A DNA stretch of 64,000 nucleotides from Lithospermum erythrorhizon (Eukaryota > Streptophyta > Magnoliopsida > Boraginales > Boraginaceae), in the NCBI GenBank assembly GCA_019722365.1, contig JADFUC010000733.1, positions 121,349 through 185,348 on the forward strand, written 5' to 3'. Every line of letters starts with the position of its first letter. Within the stretch, counting starts at the first letter, position 1. The notes beneath the pieces were generated by a model. The model had not been told where the DNA came from. It did no database searches and saw only the letters and a program-made list of their open reading frames with translations. This document shows, piece after piece, positions 14,961 through 27,479 of this stretch. The position numbers and the translations under genes were made by a program.

Positions 14961-15599
14961 ATCTATGGGGATAATGATTAGGAACTACAATGCATACACT
15001 AAATAAAGTTCCAACTAAATCACTCTCCTTTAACTCCCTATAAGTTGTGGTTTAAGAAAACTCCTAAGATATCATATACGAATTTTGAGTATGTCAAGTC
15101 TAGTTAAGAAAGTTAATAAAGACAAGCTAGACCCAAATCCTACAAATGTTTTTCTTTTTTCATTGTATACCCTAAGGAAACTCTAGGTTATTACTTTTTA
15201 TCGTAAAAACAAGAACAAAAATATTTTCTTACTCAGATCGTGTCTTCCCTTGAAAAGGAATTCATGGACAAAATACTCAGGAAGAATGATCTTGAACTTG
15301 TTCAAGAACAAGAGGAGGCCGCTAACGCACTCCAAATCTCCTCACGAAAGTGATTATTCTACATAGAAGAAGTTCCACTCGACCATCGGAAACCGTGGAC
15401 CTAACTCTCCCGAGAATCAACAACCCCGAGACGATTTGATAGAATTTGCTTCTCGAAGGACCTATATAGATGGTAAGGGGAAGCTTTCAGTTCGTAGTGA
15501 TGTGCCTTTTTTCATATGAAGAAACAAATGAACGGTATGATCGTCAAAGCGAACAAGCTTTAGCCACGAACCGAGATCGACTAACAAATTACAACGAGG

Positions 15600-16500
15600 T
15601 ATGGAGATTGGATAAACTTACCTCGAGGGGTTAGACCTATCGAGTGTAAATGGGTGTTTAAACCTAAACCCGATACATGATGGAAATGTCCATGTTTATA
15701 TATGCATCGGGTGACCAAAGATTTCAAACAGATTCAGGGAATTGATTATGACGAAACCTTGTCACCAGTTGTAAAATTTAAATCTATTCGGATTCTCTTA
15801 ACCATTGATGGCATTAAGATTACGTAAATATGGCGTATGGATGTGAAAACGGCATTCTCAATGGGAATCTAGAAAGAGGACGTGGTACATGACACAACCT
15901 CCAAGCCTATACATGTCCCAAAGAACCCAAGAAGTTACAAAGAAGCTAATGATTCATTTGGCGGACTAAAGTAAGTATTCAGAGTTTGAATCTCTGCTTC
16001 AATGAAGCAATCAAATGTATTGGATTTCTACAACGAAGAAGATTCTCAGGTATACAAGGTATGTCATGTGGTTTACATTGCATTTGTGGTCCCATATGCA
16101 GATCTATATACTAATCATTGGAAACTACATACTAATCATCGGAAACGACATACCTATTCTCGAAGTCAACCAAAGATGACTATGCAAATACTTCTCAATG
16201 AAAGACCTAGTGAGAAGCCCAATATATTCTTTTGTAATCAAGATACATAGGATCGATCTAAGAAGCTCATTGATCGAAATTTAGAACAATTTATATTGAT
16301 AATTTTTTGCAAACATTCCATATGGAAACGATAGTCCTGGGCCTCGTAAATCAGATAAAGCACATGAGAAGTTCCATGACTCGCACAGATTCATCATGTA
16401 CGCCATGTTACGTAATAATCTACCGTGATGTTTCTTACGCTTGAGTATGACGAAGTTGTTACTAATCGCGGTCCGATGGCGCATATCGACAAATGGGTAA
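15600..16500 (+). pseudogene. Copia reverse transcriptase fragments (E2)
   Basis: Frame-shifted pieces spell the Copia RT. They include [19 protein letters not shown], then SIRILL (about 15718-15800), and MDVKTAFSMG (about 15840). Further on is VYKVCHVVYIAFVVPYADLY (about 16036-16110), where the normal YVDD catalytic box reads YADL. With the missing aspartates and the stops, no active enzyme is encoded. RNase H-like remnants follow to about 16960 (a ESISHHRSQRS-like echo of EAEYIAA). Confidence 0.8.
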
Positions 16501-17869
16501 GGCTATTCTTAAGTACTCGGTAGTTAACTATGACGATGTCTCCTCAGACGGACGGGAAGGACGAAGTTGTTAGTAGAAGGCTACACCGATGTTAGCTCTA
16601 AACCGGCTACAAAGATGATTCTAGATCTAGCCTCGTTATTTATTCTCGCCTGAATGCGGAAACAGGTGCTCTCAAAGCGCAAGAGTGCAAGACATTATGC
16701 CCACTCGACAAATAAGCCGAAAGTATATCGCATCATCGCTCGCAGCGAAGTCATGGGATCTGTAAGTTCGTGAGTAAACTTGGGAGTGGTGCCTCTACAT
16801 CGAGAATCCAAAGAGCATCTTTTTTATGCTACAAATATCATGAATAAGCCAGTTTATGAACCAATAGCACATCACAAATTCAAGATGTACTGTGAAATAT
16901 CATCTCATCTGGGACATAGTTGAAAAGATTTAGATGGAGCATGTGTAAAGGTATTACACAATAATTTAGCGTGCCTCTAACCAAAAACCCTAACTCTATT
17001 CAAACATGACAAACAAATGCACAACGCCGGGATTGAAAAAATGTAATGCGAACGTGTTAATGAAATGAGCCATTTTATAAATGTTTCAATTGTCAAGATA
17101 ATGTATGAATTTTTTAAATTTCTAAATTCAATGAATATATTTATCTTTGTTTATATATTTGTATATATCTATAATGCTGCATACATATATACTTAATGCT
17201 TCAAGCAACGATACTTTAATTCCATTAGCAATCTAAAGTTCTCAGAAAAGTCTACGGATATGTGATTTGAACAAGAGATCCTCTTTCAAGCCTGTAGAAC
17301 AACGAGATCGTCATCTTACTTAGGTGTTCACCGATTGAATCGAACATTAAACAACCAAGGCATGATTGGTCGTCTATATCACATTTCTGAATCGGTGCCG
17401 GTTGCATCTTAAACGAATCATGCGGTACTTAATGCCGGAAGAAGTTCGGGAGCGAGTGATCGACACGACCGCCATGAGAAACTTAAGATAATGTATCATG
17501 TCCTAAGAAGAATTCTCACAATTCTATGGTTAAATGGCTTATTCTTCATCTCGCATATGTGATTCGCTTTGCAAGAGTAGTATTTTAACTTGTCAAACAT
17601 CTTCCTCAGAAAAAGGGAAGCATCATAAATAAACAAGTGATGGAAAGATCAAGATATCATATGAGATTTGTATTAAACCGGATATGTCGGTAGAAGTTTT
17701 CTTCGATATCTTGATAGATTAATGGCGATCAGGATAACCATCTCCATCTTCGTGTCGATATCGACTAATTGCAGCTCAGGAAACCGTTAGCCATGAAAGT
17801 TCGATGATAATAATTTTACCTTAGATCGATTGTTGGAAACTAGTACGAAGGAATTGATACAAGTAATCG

Positions 17870-17887
17870 CCCAAGGGCAAGTGGGAG
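17870..17887 (+). other. Polypurine tract of E2
   Basis: GCCCAAGGGCAAGTGGGAG ends directly before TGTTG of the 3' LTR. The AAGTGGGAG core is typical of plant Copia elements. Confidence 0.8.
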
Positions 17888-18842
17888 TGTTGAAAATATG
17901 AGATATTTGAAATAATACTGTTGAAAAATTAGATTATATAACCGATTTTACTCATTTAAGTTTAAGTTCATATATAAGTCTGCTTAAATGGTAATGTTCA
18001 TTAGGATACTGATGTGATATTAGGGATTGGCTTTGATGACTTCATTGTGGTCCGCCTCATAATCAATATACTTTATCAGTAATGTCTGGTTACTGCTTAT
18101 TAGTGTATATGGCTTTTGTCAATCAAACCCAAGAGGTCACACACATATTAACGAAGTTTAAGTCATAATTTCATTATAACTTTCTGTGGTTTAAAATAGA
18201 ACTATATAACAACATCGGGGCAAAAATTTCACCATTGGAAAGTGCCCCATGTTCACTAAAGGAGTAGGGATAAGTGGTTCCAAAATCTTCCCTTTTAGAA
18301 TATTCATTCTACTTAGGCACTTAACATGCCTTTATTTTATGGATGTTAAGTAAATATTCTGCAACAACCCCCCTAGTCAATTAAGCTTAAGGAGGTAAGA
18401 GTTTTACACTCTCTTTCAAAGCCTAAAAAGTAACAATTTGAGGCCTATATAATACCACTTTTTTTGTGAATAAACTTGTTCATTCAATTCTTATCTACAT
18501 TTCGAAAGGCAAAAGCTCTCTCTTTCTTCCCTCCTTCTTATTTTGTCGACCAGAAGGTGTGTGGAAAATCCATTCGGATTTTTAGTCATAACCTCTTCCT
18601 TACTTTAATATTTTAAAGAAGTTTCTAGTAAAAAGTCCCGAGGACTTGTTCGCCAAGCAGCGGACAACTCTGTAGGCATTCTATTTTGGAATACTCATGG
18701 GGTCTTCATCATATTACCTCATGCGCTTATTCGATTATTCCCAAGAACGATACATGTTTTTCTTTCATTATTGTTTATATTAACTGCAGTAATTACCGAT
18801 TCATATCCTTTAGTATTTTAAAAGATTCATACGATAGAAACA
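17888..18842 (+). mobile_element. 3' LTR of E2
   Basis: It starts TGTTGAAAATATGAGATATT after the polypurine tract and ends ACGATAGAAACA. It aligns with 11199-12177. Confidence 0.85.
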
Positions 18843-20560
18843 ATTAACACTACCAGCTCCACAAGACCGATAATAACATTTCTATTTTACTTAATTTCAA
18901 TTTTTCTTTTAATATAAAGAAGAATAATTTCCAGTTTATAATTTACCTAAACTAAATTATACTCCCTCCTCGTGGTCATATTAGATGATTGTTTAAAAAA
19001 ACTTGCATTTTCGTAATAGTTGATTATTTTACAATTTCAATGTAGATTTTGCAATTCTAATGTAGCGGCCTACAATCACAATGTATCTTTTAACAATTTC
19101 TTAATAAAAACTTTACATCTAAAAATCATCTATTATGAAACCAAGAGAGTCATAACCAATCTAGAAATCACACAACTATATGTAATGCGAAGAAGAATTT
19201 TTATTATTTATAAAATAGGTACAAAATAAAACCCACTATAAGTGGCACCATCAATGTACAAGCTTTTATCAAATCGGTTATGATCTACTGTCCGACTATG
19301 GATCCCTTGCCGCTCACGGGACAATTAGACAGCTTCGACTTGACTCTCGAGATCGATAAGTGAGTCGGTACGAAATTTCGCTCGACTCGAATCGACTTGA
19401 TTTGATTTAGGGGTCTCCGATTTAGGATAAGCCTCATTTGTTTCCGAGCATGCCCCAAATTTCGATTGGATCAGATAGTCTAGACTTGATACGGTCCGAA
19501 CTCGTGGAGCCTTAAAGCAGCCAGAATCCTGCCTAACAGATGACTGATTCGAGCCTCGAAATGATCTCTACCTATGTCGATCAATTTTAATTTACCATGT
19601 TGTATCAGAATGAGCTTCAATTTCAAGGACTTAAGAGATATAACCCTATGTGGATTTGTGCTCGATACGCCACTTGTCTGCTGACCTCGACGATAGAACT
19701 GAAATTGTAGTCTGCATTTGAGCGACACATGTTGTCAAGCAATGTACGCTCTTGCTCAAGACTACAAGAGTCTTTAACAAACAGGTCGTCAGAACGATAA
19801 GAGACGCATTTGAAATGATCGATCTCACTTTGATTGATAAAGCCTAAGCAACACGCTTCTACTTGATTTGACTCGACTCATTCAAGCCACAAGAACGTGA
19901 CGCCTAACTCGATTTTCTGTAATTACTTTTCCTCCAAAAAAATAAGAAAGAGGCGTTTATTTTGATGTAGGGAAAAGGTTCCGATTTTTATAGGTCAAAA
20001 TACATGCTTATTTTTGACCCCTTTAACCTTTTGGAGCCTTTTTATTTGAACCCTATCACCTTTTTGGAGCTGCTCATTTCTAAACTTTAACTTCCAGAAT
20101 CTCTACTTTTAAGCTCCTATGGCCATTTTATTATAATAAAAATTAGGATTTTTAGCGTCAATCCTAAATTCTAATGCATATTTAATTCGATTCTATTTTC
20201 TCGAAACCCTTATTCGCATTTGGTGATTTTTGTACATTAAATTTTGCGCTCGATCAAGTTCTCTAGCCACGTGTCACTTTTTTAGTAGCTCTATTTAATT
20301 CATTGAGTAAGTTGTAATAATCATTTTAATTATTTTTAAATAAATTTTCACTGTATACACTATATGAAGTACCTAATCAACCTAGAAAAGGTAGAGTAAC
20401 AATTAATTATAATCCAAAAAATAGAAATACAAATTTCATTATTGTTAGAATTTATTATCAATATATTTTATATAAAAGCTCTTACACATGTCCGGAACGC
20501 GTTTTGTTGTTGAATATCAATACCTTTATATAAAAAAAACTCTTACGCGTGTTCGGAACA
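18843..20560. other. Intergenic; no gene seen
   Basis: CTCCCTCCTC at 18962, followed by a Stowaway-like start, suggests one end of a small mariner-type MITE. No matching far end was found. 19310-19910 is rich in degenerate CGACTCGA words. 19970-20130 carries text such as TTTTGACCCCTTTAACCTTTTGGAGC, a style seen in plant MULE-derived elements. Open frames in 19480-19828 resemble no family I know. Confidence 0.4.
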
Positions 20561-23029
20561 TGTTTCGTTGTTGGATGCCAGATGAAATAAATGCAGAAAT
20601 AAGCTTGGTTTCATTGAGTATTATTTGTTTGAGCTTTGTTTTCTTGTTTGTGTGAATTAGATCCAACAATTTTTTTTTTGATTTTTTTTCCTCCTTTTTT
20701 CATCTGAATCTTTCTTAATCGGTGTCTTCTTTCAAGAAATCAACACCCAGACACCCAAAAACACCAACCAAAAATAATTCTTAGTTTCTTAGGTATGATG
20801 AATTTTCGGTAAAGCCTGTATTTTTTCAGGTTGTTTGATTTATCTCCAGGCTTGTTAAAATTTTGTTGGGTTGAATTCTTTTTAATTAAGTTTTGGTTTT
20901 TGTGGCGTTCTCTTAAGTATTTCTTGATTATATTGGCAATCTACTGGAAATAAAGAACCAAATTGACACTATGTGATAAATATTTTTTAATTTACTTCGT
21001 AACTTTATGGTTCCCGAATTGGATATGTTCAAGACCCAACTATTTTCTGGATTTTAAATCCTCAATTGTATTGGCTTTTATGTTCTATTTTTCAGTTTAT
21101 CTCTTTGTGCTTAATTGGTAAGGATAAAGACTATTTTTTTTAATCAAACGATTTATTAATATCTATTCATAAATCAATTACTATATATATAATTAAATAA
21201 GAGGATGTTTTTATATCAATCAATATAAAGATTTCAAAAAGAGCAACTAATCGTATTTAAAATCATGTAATCATATACAATATCTACCAAAAGAAAATTA
21301 TAATAATTAAATACAAAATATCCCTACTAACACTACTAAGGCATTTAAAAGAGTAATAGCAGTTTTGAAAATGCGTTACAATTGGAAGTTCAATATAACG
21401 CCCATAAGGTTAAAATACTCAAAATGTAAAATAAAATGTAAAAAATAACTTAAATAACGCTACGTAAAACTATGACATTCTACATTACTATAACGCTTAT
21501 TTCCGAAGCGTTATTGAGCAAACGTTATATAAGTAAATTTAAAAAATACAATTACTCCACAATAATTTATATAAAATTCAAGAATAACACTCAATTTAAC
21601 GCTATTCTCCTAATTTAAAAATCATCTCATTAAATCCCTATTCTTAGTCCATTATAGGCCTTTGAACGTCGAGCTCTAGCTCTAACCTCGCCGTGTCTCG
21701 CCTCTGTCACATAATCATCGAGCCGAAATGAAATACGTCGAGTTTATCTCAAATTAAGTCTCGTCGAAGTCGAATCCTTCTAGTCGAAATAACCCTCTCT
21801 TTGTGCCTTCACTATACTTACAACTTAATTTGAGTATTTCTTTTGTTAATAAAATTCAATTTTTTCATATGTTAATACATATTGCCAATACATATTACTA
21901 ATGTAATACTTATACGTAATGATAATGAAAGTGCTCCAACATATTATTTATGTATTTATGGTTTAATAATTATGTTAATAATTTTCGAAATGATCGAGTT
22001 TCTAAGTTTCGAAATCAATCGAGTTCAATAAGCTGTTGCCTCCTTGCATTTAAAACACCAAATCGAGTTTTCAAGTCGAATTTATCGTTATTCGAGCTTT
22101 TTCATGCTCGTCAAATGTGCAGTGCATTAGAATAATAATACTTTCTTGTTTTGCGCCTCAAATAAGAGTAATAAGCAGATCCCAAACTCCTATTGTATCA
22201 CCCAAGCACCACCAGCTCGCCCCTCTAGAGAAATCGTGAACCCCACCTTCGACGAAGCAACATAGAGCCACCTCCTCTTCCTCCGTCTCTAGTTACTTTT
22301 CTGTTAGCAAAATCAATCTCTTAATTTTGTTCCAAAAACATATTTATGTTTTTTTTTTCATTTGGGATTGGGATGCAACACTTTCCCCACTATAAGCATC
22401 CTCTGCATTTTCCATTGTTATATACGAAGTATTAATTTGAAGCAAATTGCTGAGCTTGCCAAATCTTAATCGAGAAGATAAGGGGCATCTGAAGGAAGTG
22501 GTTCCTTCTTTTGAACCAATAAATATGTACACCCTTCACCCCAAAAAAATGTCAACTTTTGATTTATGTGTATCAGTTAAGGCTTTAAAATTGATTTATG
22601 TTGATAATTGTGAATAAAACTTAACAAGATGGAGGGAGTATATAGCAAAAAGAGATTCTGTTTTGTAATTACAATTGTGATTTTGTCAGTTGCAATTGGA
22701 TATTTGGGCTCATTATTGGTTTTGGCTTAGGAAAACAAGATTAAAACCTGCAGGTTTTGTAAGAATGGTTGCCATGTAGAACATATTTTCCGTTGCATAT
22801 GTTTTGCAGACTTTAAGAGTTCAGGTACGATTATTAGTGTAGGAAAGTGTTGCAATTGTCTAATGGGTATTTTCTTGCCAATGGAGATAGGAAAGTGTGG
22901 TCCTTATCATTATCATTGGTTCAAAGATTGAAGTTTGATGGTCAATATCGATTTATTTTACTTGCAGTTGGTGGCGAGGTACACCTTTTTTTTTAAAACA
23001 GATTAAAGAAATTTCTTTCTTCTTAGATA
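20560..23029. other. Intergenic with possible gene-edge traces; no confirmed gene
   Basis: 20640-20800 is a T-rich then CA-rich leader-like stretch with a GGTATG that could be a splice donor. 22810-22824 and 22968-22978 are tiny AG...GT-bounded blocks that look like micro-exons or relics. 22530-22640 ends in ATGGAGGGAGTA, the terminal motif of Stowaway-type MITEs, with a weak left partner (CTTCACCCC). No coding frame supports a gene. Confidence 0.35.
21395..21610. repeat. AACGC-motif cluster, CACTA-like subterminal repeats
   Basis: ATAACGCCC, ATAACGCTA, ATAACGCTT, GAAGCGTTATT (inverted), AACGTTAT and TAACGCTATT occur within ~210 bp on both strands. Dense short inverted and direct copies of one motif are characteristic of the transposase-binding subterminal ends of plant CACTA elements. 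A terminal CACTA sequence was not located. Confidence 0.4.
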
Positions 23030-23209
23030 CTCCCTCCATCCCCATTTTCTAAGTCCCCTTTTGTTTTGCACAAAATTTAATAAAAATTTGAATTTATCTC
23101 ACAAACTTTAATTTTCCTCCATTTTTTTTGGCCTAATTTGATAAAAGGAGAATCAATTATGATTTCTAGAAAAGTAAAAGGGGTCTTTTACATTATTTGA
23201 TGGAGAGAG
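23030..23209. mobile_element. Stowaway/mariner-type MITE, 180 bp, TA duplication
   Basis: The left end CTCCCTCCATCCCC and the right end GATGGAGAGAG (its reverse complement begins CTCTCTCCATC) are terminal inverted repeats. TA flanks both sides (23028-23029 and 23210-23211). The short AT-rich interior lacks a frame. CTCCCTCC termini with TA duplication are the plant Stowaway hallmark. Confidence 0.85.
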
Positions 23210-23211
23210 TA

Positions 23212-25294
23212 TGAAACAAATCTCAATTATGAATAAATGATATATAAGTACGAGTTTGTCGCCTGAGGTGCCTGCGTTATATAATATTTGTTTCTTGTTT
23301 CTCCTTGATTCAATGGCACGCCAGGTTGCAATGGTCATCATACTCATCGTTGGTTTTGCTTGTTTATCAGCACATAATGTATTAGTTCTACATTTATTCC
23401 GAGGCCTAATAAATTATCATTTAGGGCAGTACTGAGCTCTACTATGTGATCTAGTCTGTAATACACTTTCTTGAACAAGGAACAAGGGAGTCTTTTTCAT
23501 CAGTGACAACGGATTGTTAGGAAGGTATATATACCTATATAAAATACACAAGATATTCATTACTAGTTATCAGATTTAGAACGTGAAAGCTATGTGAAGT
23601 GAAGCCAAATTATGTTTGGACAATTTTGCCTCCATAACTGTTGCAAAACTGGTGCAATTTAAATACACCAAACTTGAAACAACACAATCTCACAAAATAG
23701 CTTCTCAGAGCATTGTATGTTTTTATTATGATCCAAATTTATTAACATAAATTATTATATGGTACAAATTTGTATGACAAGATTAGAAACTTATTTCTAA
23801 GACTAAATCATTGACAAAAGTTCGTGAAATCATAACATGAATCAAGCTGATCACAGATGTCCATTTTGATACTAGCTTAACCTTAAACCTCTCATTCATT
23901 TATATAAAAATATTTTCCATGCCAGGACCAATATATCTCAGGAATAATTTAAATTAAAACATTTCAAGAGAAAGTAAAGACATAACATAAAGAAGAAAAT
24001 TTATAATTGAAAAAATTGAAAATTTTTAAACAGTTCAAAATCCAAAACTAACATCCCAAAAATCTTACAAAATAAAATTGAGACGATATATTTTAGGTTC
24101 AAAATTAACATCCCAAAAATCCATAAAGTTCTTAAAAAACGTTCAAATAATCCCTAAAGATACGTATACATCTAAAATTTATTAAAAAAATAATTAAATT
24201 AATTAAGACGATAATCAAATTAATTAAGAGTCAAGCCACTAAAAAAAATGTCAATACGTATTTGATTAGTGGCTCCTCATGATTAAACCCTTAAATTCAA
24301 ATCAAACCTCGACTCAAACAAGTGGTTCCAGAAATCAAGCTCCCAATTAATCAAGTAAAAATAAGGGTTTCTACATTACTCAACTCCTAAATCAACCTAA
24401 ACAGTGCTCCTTTAAAATACCAAGATGAATGTCAATTAAAATTAGGCCTCGAAGCCCTCAATTTTATCATTAAAATCTACATACGAACATTCCAAAGCTC
24501 CACGTGCCCAAATGAAATTAATCTAAAAACCAACAGGTTTAAAGAAAATCAAGGCCCCAAAAAGGTCCGGTCAATATAAAAGTTATTTCTTGACCAGAAA
24601 AAGAACCCGAACCTTCCTTCCCATGAAAGAGGCGGCTATAATGTATACTGGAGTGAAAAGCACTTCTAAAGTATCCGACGGTCCATCTGCCTCAAAATTC
24701 AATTGCCAAGATCGCTGATGCACTGAAATCAAATCGTCAATCAAGCAAAGATTGGCGCCTTTAAACTCATAAATACCCCTTTTGGGCAAAAAATTGATTC
24801 ACAATTCCATCAACAATTCAACTAAAAAATATCACAACACTTACCACCAAAAAACAGACAAACCCCGAGAAAATATGAGGAAAAACATATGTGAGATTTC
24901 TGTTCAGCCAACAAAACACCACGCCGGTGGTCAGAAAACACTTCAGTATGCCAAAATAAAGCACAAATCAAGGATTATAACACAAATGCAATAATTCTTC
25001 AAGTTAAGCAAAATCACGAGAATCACTAAAGTTTCTTAAGAACGCCCAATATTCAGAATAAGCTAAATAGCCCCGATTAATCATAAATCTTGTATGAACA
25101 CCGAAAATCTCGTGTTCGATTCATCAAATACCAAATATAAGAATACACTGAGCGCTCAAATTCCCTATAGCTGGATTCTAGGCGGAAACACGCTAAGGCC
25201 CATGTCTATTGGACAAGATCTTCAACAAGGCCGAAAGCTCCACCTTCATACTATTATTCTACAACAACACGCTAAGGCCAAGTAGTAAAAGTTG
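23212..25294. other. Intergenic; no gene seen
   Basis: AT-rich and G-poor. At 24765-24800 a CATAAATACCCC motif resembles a TATA box. The minus-strand frame at 24583-24789 matches nothing I recognise. The 3' part (25100-25290) repeats ACGCTAAGGCC (25190 and 25268), a short direct repeat just before the gypsy LTR. Confidence 0.35.
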
Positions 25295-27474
25295 TGTTGT
25301 AATAAATCGTCTATGAGCATTATTGTACATTATTTTGGGGTTGTGGGTTAATTTTACGCTCGAAGCCATATTAAAGTCGAGATTTAAAACTAAACCAAAA
25401 TCTAACGGTGACCTCGCATAACCTGCGAAACATCTTGCTAACTCCCATGTTAGCACTTCATCATTATCCATCCACCAACCCATCTTCATCCTTTCTCCAA
25501 GCTAGGGCCGAACTCCCTCTCTAATTTTCCCTTGATTTTGTTCTTCCATTTTCTTCCTCATCTTCCAAGCTTTGGTCCTAAAATTTCTTGGAGAGTTTTC
25601 CCCAGTCATCCCTACGCTTTAAGGCAAGAAAGTTCGAACCTTTCGAGTATTTCTTGAGCTCTCGAGGATGCTGACTTTTGGGCAATCGAGTCACTCTCTG
25701 AAGCCTTTGAGTATTTATAAATGCCATTCAAGCTTAGATTATGTTGCAAAGAGGTGATAATAATCGAATGGCTGGGTCAAATACGTTGAGGATTATAGCT
25801 GACTTTCGACTTTGCTGACTTTTTCTAAATGGTTTTACATGGTAGAAACGTACTTTGACTTTTATTAGGTTGTTTCTGAAAAGTCATGATTTATGTTTAT
25901 TGTAGAGAATATTAGATAAAATGAGTTTTGTAAGTTTGAGAAGTTAATTGGCTCGAGATTAAAAAATGGTTAGAAATGCTGATGACAATATAATATCGAA
26001 CGCTAGACTTTTGAAACTACTAATCGAATTGATCATTAAAATGGAAATATGACTTAAGTCGAATAATATAAAAGGAACTTTTGTTGCTATTTCGAGTAAT
26101 GATACGAGATTAAATATATAAGTAGAATGTTATATTACTAGTTGTATATTATAAAGAGTAATTATAATTTTGAATGTTTGTTTAGGCGCTGATCGCGGAA
26201 AGGTCCGGCCGTCATGATTATGCTGGGTTTTTAAGAAGCAATTGCCGGTGGTATCTATCTCATGGGCGTTGATTAACTATTTGATTTATACGTATGTATA
26301 CGTGATCTGTGGTTAAATTATATGTTGAATATGCGTTGTGGGTTGAGCTGCTGTTGTGTCTGTGGTCTCACGAGTCGCATATATGTGTTTTTGAGAGCCA
26401 AGGAAGTCATATTGTAAGAGTCAGAGGCGAGTCACGGTGTTTGTTGGAAAGTTTTATTGTCCGTATATCGCTTCGTACTTCAAGCATGCATTCGGGTGAT
26501 TTTTGCTTGCACTGCTATTTATCTTCGGTGACGCTATGCTCGACGTAAGTATGCTTCTCCCCCACAAAAGTCAGGCCGATTATACGGTTACTAGTTGTAA
26601 ATGGACCTATATCGAGCTGTAATGAGCTGTCGAGTCATGAGTCGACAGAAAGGTTTCGAGTTGTTGTGTCATGGAGCTGATAAAAATTGTCGTAGTTGAT
26701 CAAAGCAATACCGAGCCTGCTGGCTGTCGAACAAGTACGCCGCCGCTGTTAGTCGACAGAAAAGGTTTGCTTATCATATGTTGTTATCGGCAGCTCTTCT
26801 TGAAATGTACGTACGTGATTGTTGATTGCCATCATTTTGAACGTTTCTACTAGTGACGTAATTTATGAACTTACGTGAAATGATAATGGAATTGCTAAGT
26901 AATGACTTTATATTAAGATCTTAAGTTGAATAATATTATGTACCACTTATCTATCGATGCAATATCAACTACTTCTGTACACTATCGCGTGATAGAGGTT
27001 AATTTAATTTTGAGATATATATTCACCAAGCTTCCTCGCAGCCTACACCCTATTCAAGCACATGACGGCAATTCTACCGCTAGGGCCGTTGCCATTGTTC
27101 GCCTCCGGGATTGTTCACAGTGTTTGTGTTTTAGAGCTTAAAGTAGCCAAGGGGCGCAATTGATCTCATGTATTTCTTTTATTTTGGCCGATTGTAGTTG
27201 TTGTCTATAGTTGTTATTTCTTGGGATATTTGTTGTTGTAAGGCCGATATACCTGCATTCTGAGTCATGTTTATATGTTGTTGTCAGTATGTGGTTGGGG
27301 AATACTAATGGCGGATTCTTTTCTTAAAAATTATTTTATCCGTCAGATATTGTCTTATCAGGTTGTTTCAAGATAGGTGTCTTTTAAAATTGAAGTTTCC
27401 ATCGATTGGTAACCTTGTGTCTGTGATTTGGGACGCATTCTAACCTCAAGGCATTTGACCAAGTGGTCGTTACA
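25295..27474 (+). mobile_element. Probable Ty3-gypsy LTR (solo or isolated), ~2.2 kb
   Basis: It begins TGTTGTAATAAATCG and ends GTGGTCGTTACA. The interior carries phrases typical of long chromovirus (Tekay/Del-like) LTRs in plants: TAGGGCCGAACTCCCTC, TTATCTTCGGTGACGCTATG, AGTTTCCATCGATTGG and TTGGGACGCATTCTAACCTC. No primer-binding site follows and no matching partner LTR was found, so it may be a solo LTR. No clear target duplication was seen. Open frames inside it are not genes. Confidence 0.55.
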
Positions 27475-27479
27475 AGAAG

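Larger units (their letters stand above)
11199..18842 (+). mobile_element. Full-structure Ty1-copia element, all frames broken (E2)
   Basis: Two related ~0.96-0.98-kb LTRs (11199-12177 and 17888-18842) flank a 5.7-kb interior. The interior has a primer-binding site, gag, integrase, RT and a polypurine tract in Copia order. The flanks read ACTAA (11194-11198) and ATTAA (18843-18847), a 4-of-5 match, consistent with a decayed 5-bp target duplication. Many stops, frameshifts and a mutated RT catalytic box make it non-coding. The LTRs are clearly diverged, so the insertion is not recent unless the consensus is faulty. Confidence 0.85.

Noticed and set aside
19480..19828. Overlapping minus-strand frames of 82 and 60 codons
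   Set aside because: Two overlapping frames with no motif, in a region of degenerate CGACTCGA words; probably chance.
26309..27141. Three open frames that could be small genes
   Set aside because: They fall inside the gypsy-type LTR (25295-27474), whose non-coding text explains the sequence.
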